A DNA stretch of 64,000 nucleotides from Rhodanobacter denitrificans. Lineage in GTDB: Bacteria; Pseudomonadota; Gammaproteobacteria; Xanthomonadales; Rhodanobacteraceae. The stretch spans positions 3,906,001-3,970,000 of the forward strand of contig NC_020541.1 of assembly GCF_000230695.2 (NCBI RefSeq), written 5' to 3'. The first letter of the stretch is position 1. Each line of letters starts with the position of its first letter. The notes beneath the pieces are model-generated. The model was not told where the DNA came from. It saw only the letters and a list, made by a program, of their open reading frames with translations, and did no database searches. Below, piece by piece: positions 58,235-64,000 of this stretch. A program made the translations under genes and the position numbers.

Positions 58235-59371
58235 ATGTCGACGTTATTGAAGCGCAATCTGCTCATCGCATTCGCCAGCACCGCCCTGCTCGCCGCCACC
58301 CTCTCCTCGGCGGTCGCCGGCAACACGGATGAATTCGCACCGAACCCGTATGCGCCCTCGTACGGGCACCCCTATCGCCACGGCGCGGTGCCCACCCAGG
58401 AAGCGCTGGCCCGCATGCGCCAGTACGACAACCTGCACGCCGCCAAACCCGGCAGCGGCACGTCCACCAGCTCGAAAACGCTGAGCTACGGCGGCGGCGT
58501 GGACGGCATCGGCGTCACCAGCGGCACGCCGAAGGTCTACATCGTGGTCTACGGCAGCCAGTGGGGCACCGCCGGCACCGACGCCAACGGCAACATGACC
58601 CTGAGCAACGACCCGGTGAACGCCGTGCCGTACCTGCAGAACCTGTTCAAGGGCCTGGGCACCGGCGGCGAACTGTGGTCGGGCGTGATGACCCAGTATT
58701 GCGATGGCAGCGGCGTCTCCACCGGCGCCACCTTCTGTGCATCCAGCGCCAGCCACATCGGCTATCCCTCGAACGGCGCGCTGGTCTCCGTCTGGTATGA
58801 CAACTCGGTGGCCTCGCCGTCCAACGCCACCGGCGCGCAGCTGGCGCAGGAGGCGATCAAGGCCGCGCAGCATTTCGGCAACACCACCGCCGCCGCCAAC
58901 CGCTACGCGCAGTACATCATCCTGTCGCCGACCGGCACGCACCCGGACGGCTTCAACACCTCCACCGGCAACTTCTGCGCCTGGCACGACTGGCAGGGCG
59001 ACAACTACGGCATCACCTCGCCGGTCGGTGACGTGGCCTTCACCAACATGCCGTACGTCTACGACATGGGCACCAGCTGCGGCGAGAACTTCGTCAACAG
59101 CGGCGCCCAGGGCCTGGTGGACGGCTTCTCGATCGTCAACGGCCACGAGTACGCGGAGACGGTGACCGACCAGAACCCGGCCGGCGGCTGGACCAACCAC
59201 GTCAAGGGCTCCCGCAGCAAGGGCCAGGAGAACGGTGACGAGTGCGCCTGGATCAGCTCCGGCCAGGGCAAGTCCCAGAACGTGGTGATGGGCAACGGCA
59301 GTTACGCCATGCAGAGCACCTGGTCGAACGACACCAACGAGTGCGACATCACGCACCCGATCGTGCTGTAA
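58235..59371 (+). CDS. Secreted metalloprotease-like protein B (core only)
   Basis: 378 residues: signal peptide (LLIAFASTALLAATLSSAVA), then the same core as protein A: NPYAPSYGHPYRHG, PKVYIVVYGSQWGTAG, GHEYAETVTDQNPAGGW with HEYAE at 304-308, ENGDECAWI and a C-terminal STWSNDTNECDITHP. It ends where the PKD domain of A begins, so it is the single-domain form. The very high identity over the core points to a fairly recent duplication. CGGGGAG lies just before the ATG. Enzyme activity is unproven. Confidence 0.78.
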   Translation: MSTLLKRNLLIAFASTALLAATLSSAVAGNTDEFAPNPYAPSYGHPYRHGAVPTQEALARMRQYDNLHAAKPGSGTSTSSKTLSYGGGVDGIGVTSGTPKVYIVVYGSQWGTAGTDANGNMTLSNDPVNAVPYLQNLFKGLGTGGELWSGVMTQYCDGSGVSTGATFCASSASHIGYPSNGALVSVWYDNSVASPSNATGAQLAQEAIKAAQHFGNTTAAANRYAQYIILSPTGTHPDGFNTSTGNFCAWHDWQGDNYGITSPVGDVAFTNMPYVYDMGTSCGENFVNSGAQGLVDGFSIVNGHEYAETVTDQNPAGGWTNHVKGSRSKGQENGDECAWISSGQGKSQNVVMGNGSYAMQSTWSNDTNECDITHPIVL

Positions 59372-59433
59372 GACACGGCATCCGCCGTCGGCGCCTGCAG
59401 GCGGCCCGGCGGCTCCGTGCAGACGCAAGGATG

Positions 59434-59468
59434 ATGGCCCGATCGGCGACGATCGGGCCATTTCTTCC
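59434..59468 (+). terminator. Terminator of unit B
   Basis: A perfect 12-bp stem (ATGGCCCGATCG and its complement) with a GCGA tetraloop, then TTCTTCC. Same core stem as the unit A terminator. Confidence 0.8.
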
Positions 59469-59580
59469 TGGCAAGACGCCGCTTCGCGACCGGCCGATGG
59501 CGGGAAAAGCGCCGCCCGCCAGCCATGCGGCCGCGCCGCTCGGGTCGAGGAAGCCCGACGGGCGGCACAGCGTCCGCGGT

Positions 59581-62232
59581 TCAGTCGCGCTGGAACAGTG
59601 CCAGCTCGGGCCGGTGCAGGCTGAAGCCCTGCACCCAGTTCACTCCCAGCGCCGCCAGCGCCTGCACGGTTTCCGCGTCGGCCACCCATTCGGCGACCAC
59701 TTCCAGGCCGAGCCGGTGGCCGATGTCGGTGACCGCCCTGACCATCAGGTGGCTGACCGGGTCAGTGAGCATGTCGCGCACGAAGCTGCCGTCGATCTTG
59801 AGGATGTCCAGCGGCAGGTTCTTCAGATAGGTGAACGAGGACATCCCGGCACCGAAGTCGTCCAGCGCGATCCGGCAACCCACCGCGCGCAGCTGTTCCA
59901 TGAAGCGCGCCACCTGCGACAGGTTGCGCACCGCCACGGTCTCGGTGATCTCGAAGCACACCCGCGACGGTTCGACCCGGTAGCGGCGCAGCAGATCGAT
60001 GATGCGACCGGCCAGCCGCTCGTCCTCGACGCTGGCGCCCGACAGGTTGATCGCCACCATGCGCAGCATGCCGCCGCTCGGGTGCAACCGGTCGAAGTTC
60101 GCCAGCGTGGTCTCGATCACCCAGCGGTCGACCACCGGCATCAGGCCGTAGCGCTCGGCCGCCGGCATGAACACGCCGGGCACCACCAGCTGGCCGGACT
60201 CCTCGCGGAAGCGCAGCAGCATCTCGATATCGGTATCGCCGCCGGCGGCCAGCGGCAGCGGCCAGATCTCCTGGTAGGTGAGCACCAGCCGATGCTCGTC
60301 GACCGCCCAGCGCAGGCGGTTCGCCCACTCCATCTCGCTGTGCCGGCGCGACGTCTGGTCGTCGCGCTCGGAATAGAAATGCACGCGGTTGCGGCCGAGC
60401 TCCTTGGCCATGTAGCAGGCGGTATCGGCCTGCGCCAGCAGGTCCTTCACCAGGATGCCGGGGCGGTCGATCATGACCCCGCCGATGCTGGCGCTGATCA
60501 TGTAGCTGCGCTGTTCCCAGATGAACACGTAGCCGTCGATGCAGCGGCGCACGCGCTCGGCGATCCGTTCGGCTTCCGCGCGATCGGCCACCCCGGTCAC
60601 CAGCACGCCGAATTCGTCGCCGCCGAGCCGCGCCAGCATGTCGGTGCCGCCCAGCTGCTTGCGCATCACGATCGCCAGCTGGGCCAGCAGCTGGTCGCCG
60701 GCGAGGTGGCCGGAGGTGTCGTTGATCAGCTTGAACTGATCCAGGTCGATGTACAGCAGCACGGCCAGCGGCGTGCCGGCCACGGTTGCGTCCAGCGCGC
60801 GGTGCAGGCGGCGTTCGAACTCGCGCCGGTTGTACAGCTCGGTCAGTGCGTCGTGGCTGGCCTGGTGGCTGAGCAGCTCGGTCAGCTGGCGCTGTTCGCT
60901 GATGTCGCTGGCCACCATCAGCAGCTTGCTGCGCCCGCTCAGCATCACCCGCGAGATCGCCACGCTGGCCCAGAAACCGTCGCCGGCGTCGCTGCGCAGG
61001 ATCGCGTCGACCCGGCCGCAGCCGCGGGTGTCATCCTGCTGCAGCTGCGTGCGCAGGTCCCGGTCCTCGAACAGCTCGGGCAGCTTGCGCTCGGTCACGT
61101 GCTGGCCGAGGCGGTCGCGCGACGCCTGGTTGGCATAGGTGATCGCCCCGTCCCCGGCCTCGGCCAGCAGCACCAGCGCCGGCAGCAGGTCGTTCAGCGC
61201 GCGGAAGCGCTCCTCGCTCTCGCGATAGCGGCGGCTCATCCGCCAGCCCTGCGCCAGCGCGCGCTGGCGGGCGCTGGCGACCGAATACACCAGCAGCGCC
61301 AGCAGCACGCTGGCCAGCACGCCGGCCAGCAGGATCGCCCGCCCGCCCCCGATCACGCCGACGCGGTGCGGCAATGGCCGCAGCTCGACGCTCCACACGC
61401 GTCCGCCGTAGGCGAGCTTGCGCTCGTAACGGTAGCCGTCCCTCGACCACCACGGGCCGGTGCCGGAGTCGTACAGCGGCAGCGCCTGCGGCCCGGTGAC
61501 GTCGCTGATCTGCAGGCGCAGGTTGTGCGCCAGCCGCTCGGGCAGCGCGCTGGCGATCAGGTCGTGCAGCCGGAACGAGGCCGCGATCGAGCCGCGCATG
61601 CGTGAGCGCCGTTCCTCGGCAGTCTGCGGCGGCGGCCCGGAGCTGTAGATCGGCAGCCGCAGCGTGGCGCCAATGCCCGCCATGCCAGATGCCGCCAGCT
61701 GCACCGGGTGGAACGGCGCCGACAGGGTCGCGCGGTCGCTGTCGCGCGAGGCCAGCAGGCCGGCAAGGTTATGCGGCTGCGTGCCGACATCGAGCCCGAC
61801 CACGCGCTCGTTGCCGGACGCCGGCTGCACCCAGCGGGTCACGTAATGCTCGCCGTCGGGCCGCCGCTCGCGCTGCGCGTAGGCCAGCGCAAGCAGGTTG
61901 GGAAACTGTTCGCGCGGGCGCATGTTGGCGTAGAAGCCGGCGTATTCGCCCGCGTCCACCTCCTCCGAGGAGAGGAACAGCGATTGCGCCGCACGCAGCA
62001 GCGACTCGGCCGCGTACAGCCTGCCCTGTAGCGAGGCATAGGTCTTGTTGGCCAGCTCGTCGCGGATCAGCGTGCGTTCGACCTGCAGCCGCTGCTGCTG
62101 CTGATGGTGCATGACCATCGTCAGCGCCAGCCCGGACAGCAGCGCCAGCAGGCTCCACAGCCAGGCCGCCAGCCGCCATGGCGAGGGCCGCGGAAGCGCG
62201 CCATCGGGGTCGCCACGACCGTGGGCCGTCAT
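59581..62232 (-). CDS. CHASE-PAS-GGDEF-EAL membrane signalling protein
   Basis: 883-residue c-di-GMP enzyme. A membrane segment at about 22-40, a periplasmic CHASE sensor (about 75-285), a second membrane segment (about 294-314), a PAS domain (about 330-450), GGDEF at 537-541 (intact LGGDEFGV) and a C-terminal EAL domain. In the latter the signature reads E-M-L (Glu670) rather than EAL, while FEITET, DDFGAG and LKIDGSF are kept, so phosphodiesterase activity is likely but not certain. The usual AEGVE block reads AEWVAD. The ATG at 62232 lacks a strong ribosome-binding site. It senses an unknown periplasmic ligand. Confidence 0.85.
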   Translation of the reverse strand: MTAHGRGDPDGALPRPSPWRLAAWLWSLLALLSGLALTMVMHHQQQQRLQVERTLIRDELANKTYASLQGRLYAAESLLRAAQSLFLSSEEVDAGEYAGFYANMRPREQFPNLLALAYAQRERRPDGEHYVTRWVQPASGNERVVGLDVGTQPHNLAGLLASRDSDRATLSAPFHPVQLAASGMAGIGATLRLPIYSSGPPPQTAEERRSRMRGSIAASFRLHDLIASALPERLAHNLRLQISDVTGPQALPLYDSGTGPWWSRDGYRYERKLAYGGRVWSVELRPLPHRVGVIGGGRAILLAGVLASVLLALLVYSVASARQRALAQGWRMSRRYRESEERFRALNDLLPALVLLAEAGDGAITYANQASRDRLGQHVTERKLPELFEDRDLRTQLQQDDTRGCGRVDAILRSDAGDGFWASVAISRVMLSGRSKLLMVASDISEQRQLTELLSHQASHDALTELYNRREFERRLHRALDATVAGTPLAVLLYIDLDQFKLINDTSGHLAGDQLLAQLAIVMRKQLGGTDMLARLGGDEFGVLVTGVADRAEAERIAERVRRCIDGYVFIWEQRSYMISASIGGVMIDRPGILVKDLLAQADTACYMAKELGRNRVHFYSERDDQTSRRHSEMEWANRLRWAVDEHRLVLTYQEIWPLPLAAGGDTDIEMLLRFREESGQLVVPGVFMPAAERYGLMPVVDRWVIETTLANFDRLHPSGGMLRMVAINLSGASVEDERLAGRIIDLLRRYRVEPSRVCFEITETVAVRNLSQVARFMEQLRAVGCRIALDDFGAGMSSFTYLKNLPLDILKIDGSFVRDMLTDPVSHLMVRAVTDIGHRLGLEVVAEWVADAETVQALAALGVNWVQGFSLHRPELALFQRD

Positions 62233-62342
62233 CAAGTGGAATTCGTCGTAATCCTTGTGTCGGGGCAAGGGATCCACCACGCGATACCGTGGCCTGCGAT
62301 GGTACACAAGTGCGCCGTCGACGAGACGTGCCTGGCGGCGAC

Positions 62343-64000
62343 TCAGTTCCGCTCGCGCGGTTTCGCGCGATGCGTGGGCGTGGCGGTCCACGGGTCGTCC
62401 GGCCACGGGTGGCGCGGGTAGCGTCCCTTCAGTTCCTTCTTCACTTCCGGGTAAGTGCGTTCCCAGAAACCCTTCAGGTCCTGGGTCACCTGGATCGGCC
62501 GGCCGGCCGGCGACAGCAGGTGCAGGGTGACCGGGATGCGTCCGCCGCCGATGCGGGGAGTGTCGGCCAGGCCGAACAGCTCCTGCAGTTTCACCGCCAG
62601 CACCGGCGGCGCACCTTCGGCGTACTCCAGCCGGCGGTTCTGTCCGCTGGGCACCACCAGGCTTTCTGGCGCCTGCGCATCCAGCGTGCGGCGCTGCGCG
62701 TGGTCGAACCGCGACGCCAGCGCCTGCGCCAGTTGCTCCGCACTCAGCGCATCCAGGCGATGGCTGCCTTCGAGATGCGGGGCCAGCCAGTCTTCCAGCG
62801 AGGCCAGCAGCGCCGGCTCGGACACATCCGGCAGACCCAGCTCGGGCATCCATCCACGCAACGCCTGCATGCGCGCGCGCAGCCGCCGCGCATGCTCGCT
62901 CCACGGCAGCGCGTCCAGGCCCTTCGCGCGCACGGCGGCGAGCAGCGCCGGCAGCGCGTCGGCGGGTTTCACCGGCACGCTGCGGCGCTCCAGCACGATC
63001 GCGCCGAAGCGCCGCTCGTCGAACGCCTCGGCGGCGCCGCGCTCGTCGTTCCAGCGCAGTGTGCGCTCGCGGCAGAACTGCGCGGGATAGTCGCGTTCCA
63101 GCACGCACGGATCGAACGGCGCGGCGGCGAACACCAGGCTGTCGCGCGCCTCCAGGCGCAGGTCCAGCACCAGCAGCCACGGCTCGCCCAGCAGCGCGGT
63201 GTGCTCGTGCAGGCGTGCACCACGACCGTTGGCCAGCGTGTAGCGCAGCGGGTTGCGCTCGTCGCGGCGTGCGATGCGGTCGGGGAAGGCGTGCAGCAGC
63301 AGGTCGCCGACCGCATGGCTGTCGGGCACGCCGCTGGCGGCGCTGCGCACCTCCAGGCGCCGGCGCCAGCCCTTGCTGGCCTGCTCGATCGCGGCCAGCG
63401 CAGCGCTGTCGACCTCGCCGCGCGCGGCTGCACCACGGCGATCGCGCCACGCATGCAGGGCGGCCACCCGCGCCCGGAAATCGTCGCTGCGCGCCTGCAT
63501 GCCGCGCAGCGGCGAACGCGCTTCCATCAGCGCCAGCAGGTCGGCTACCAGCGCATGCAGTTCCGGCGGCGCACGCAGCGCGGCGGCGCCGAGCCGCGGC
63601 GTGGCGCCGAGTTCCAGCATGCGCCGGCCCAGCGCAGTGATGCGGCCGTCGGCATCCAGCGCGGCGAGACTCTTCAGCAGCTCGCGTGCCTGCGCCAGCG
63701 CGCCGGGCGGCGGCGGGTCCAGCCACGGCAAGGTATCGCTGCCCCAGGCCGCCAGTTCCAGCGCCAGCCCGGAGAGTTCCGCCTGCGCGATCTCCGCGCT
63801 GCGCGCCGGGTCGAGCCGCCGGCTTTGCGGCCACAGCCGGTACGTCGTGCCCGCGGCCACCCGTCCCGCGCGACCGGCGCGCTGGTCGGCCGAGGCCTGC
63901 GCGATGTTTACGGTCTGCAGGCGGGTGAAGCCGGAGTTCGGATCGAAGCGCGGCTCGCGCGCGAGCCCGCTGTCGACCACCGCGCGAATGCCCGGCGCCG
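62343..64000 (-). CDS. hrpB: ATP-dependent helicase HrpB, 5' end outside the window
   Basis: C-terminal 550 or so residues of HrpB, a DEAH-type RNA helicase of unclear role. Visible: PGIRAVVDSGLARE and FTRLQTVNIAQASADQRAGRAGRVAAGTTYRLW (helicase motifs V-VI, quoted in part), then the HrpB-specific C-terminal domain ending GFWERTYPEVKKELKGRYP. The reading frame stays open to the window edge, so the helicase core and start lie beyond 64000. It is followed after 110 bases by the c-di-GMP protein on the same strand. Confidence 0.93.
   Translation of the reverse strand, partial: APGIRAVVDSGLAREPRFDPNSGFTRLQTVNIAQASADQRAGRAGRVAAGTTYRLWPQSRRLDPARSAEIAQAELSGLALELAAWGSDTLPWLDPPPPGALAQARELLKSLAALDADGRITALGRRMLELGATPRLGAAALRAPPELHALVADLLALMEARSPLRGMQARSDDFRARVAALHAWRDRRGAAARGEVDSAALAAIEQASKGWRRRLEVRSAASGVPDSHAVGDLLLHAFPDRIARRDERNPLRYTLANGRGARLHEHTALLGEPWLLVLDLRLEARDSLVFAAAPFDPCVLERDYPAQFCRERTLRWNDERGAAEAFDERRFGAIVLERRSVPVKPADALPALLAAVRAKGLDALPWSEHARRLRARMQALRGWMPELGLPDVSEPALLASLEDWLAPHLEGSHRLDALSAEQLAQALASRFDHAQRRTLDAQAPESLVVPSGQNRRLEYAEGAPPVLAVKLQELFGLADTPRIGGGRIPVTLHLLSPAGRPIQVTQDLKGFWERTYPEVKKELKGRYPRHPWPDDPWTATPTHRAKPRERN

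Noticed and set aside
59581..63834. c-di-GMP protein frame extended upstream through hrpB
   Set aside because: The extra 530 residues are low-complexity Arg/Ala/Gly and overlap the real hrpB frame; the protein begins at 62232.

Overview
The window is high-GC, densely packed Gammaproteobacterial chromosome. The gene set and order (dprA-topA-tsaC facing def-fmt-rsmB, bioF to bioC with an inserted rhodanese gene, Clp/CRP-type sites, LPS genes with UDP-xylose synthase, denitrification-type NirK) point to Lysobacterales (Xanthomonadales), most like Rhodanobacteraceae such as Rhodanobacter. This assignment is inferred from gene content, not from a search. I saw no rRNA, tRNA, CRISPR array, insertion sequence or prophage. 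Nearly everything looks like core chromosome, with one accessory-looking secreted-protein region near the right end.

Layout. 71-2047: a copper nitrite reductase fused to an N-terminal DoxX/DoxD-like membrane domain and a C-terminal cytochrome c. 2204-6868: biotin operon bioB-bioF-trhO-bioH-bioC with overlapping genes. 6918-8579 (minus): an outer-membrane-barrel-like protein and a secreted protein with an Arg/Pro/Asp-rich tail. 8885-16585: tag, an EamA transporter, a fatty-acid-hydroxylase-family membrane protein, a Thr/Ser dehydratase coupled to an aldose-1-epimerase, pepN, and a 61-residue protein preceded by a CRP-like site. 16586-17179: a gene-free stretch with tandem terminators and a likely small RNA. 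17180-24322: mnmG, a GYF/RDD membrane protein, tex and a GDSL-esterase autotransporter. 24435-33993 (minus): a YbaY-type lipoprotein, purD, an ANL ligase, tsaC, topA, dprA and a LysM protein. 34177-36928: def-fmt-rsmB. 37007-48002: a glycan (probably LPS/O-antigen) region with two GT83 transferases, a ligase/polymerase, five further transferases and UDP-xylose synthase. 48054-53381: a membrane protein, folK-folB, dbpA, a glutamine cyclase and a BaiN/HI0933-like flavoprotein. 53836-59468: two paralogous secreted-protein units flanking an M28 peptidase. 59581-64000 (minus): a CHASE-PAS-GGDEF-EAL protein and the 5'-truncated hrpB.

The most interesting part is 53836-59468. Two secreted proteins share a core with an HEYAE...TD...GW...GDECAW signature. 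Each sits behind a TTGAC promoter element, a leader of about 230-240 nt and a matching terminator. The leaders begin with a similar hairpin (one compensatory base-pair change, GGGAG in an 8-nt loop), so whole transcription units appear to have been duplicated. Unit A has a CRP-like site about 62 nt upstream of its predicted start and adds PKD and two PPC domains. Unit B instead has a 14-bp palindrome and an 11-nt inverted repeat. Together with the M28 peptidase this looks like a regulated extracellular protein-degradation locus.

Start codons were chosen from ribosome-binding sites, overlaps and family alignments recalled from knowledge. Promoters, leaders and the small RNA are read from sequence only.
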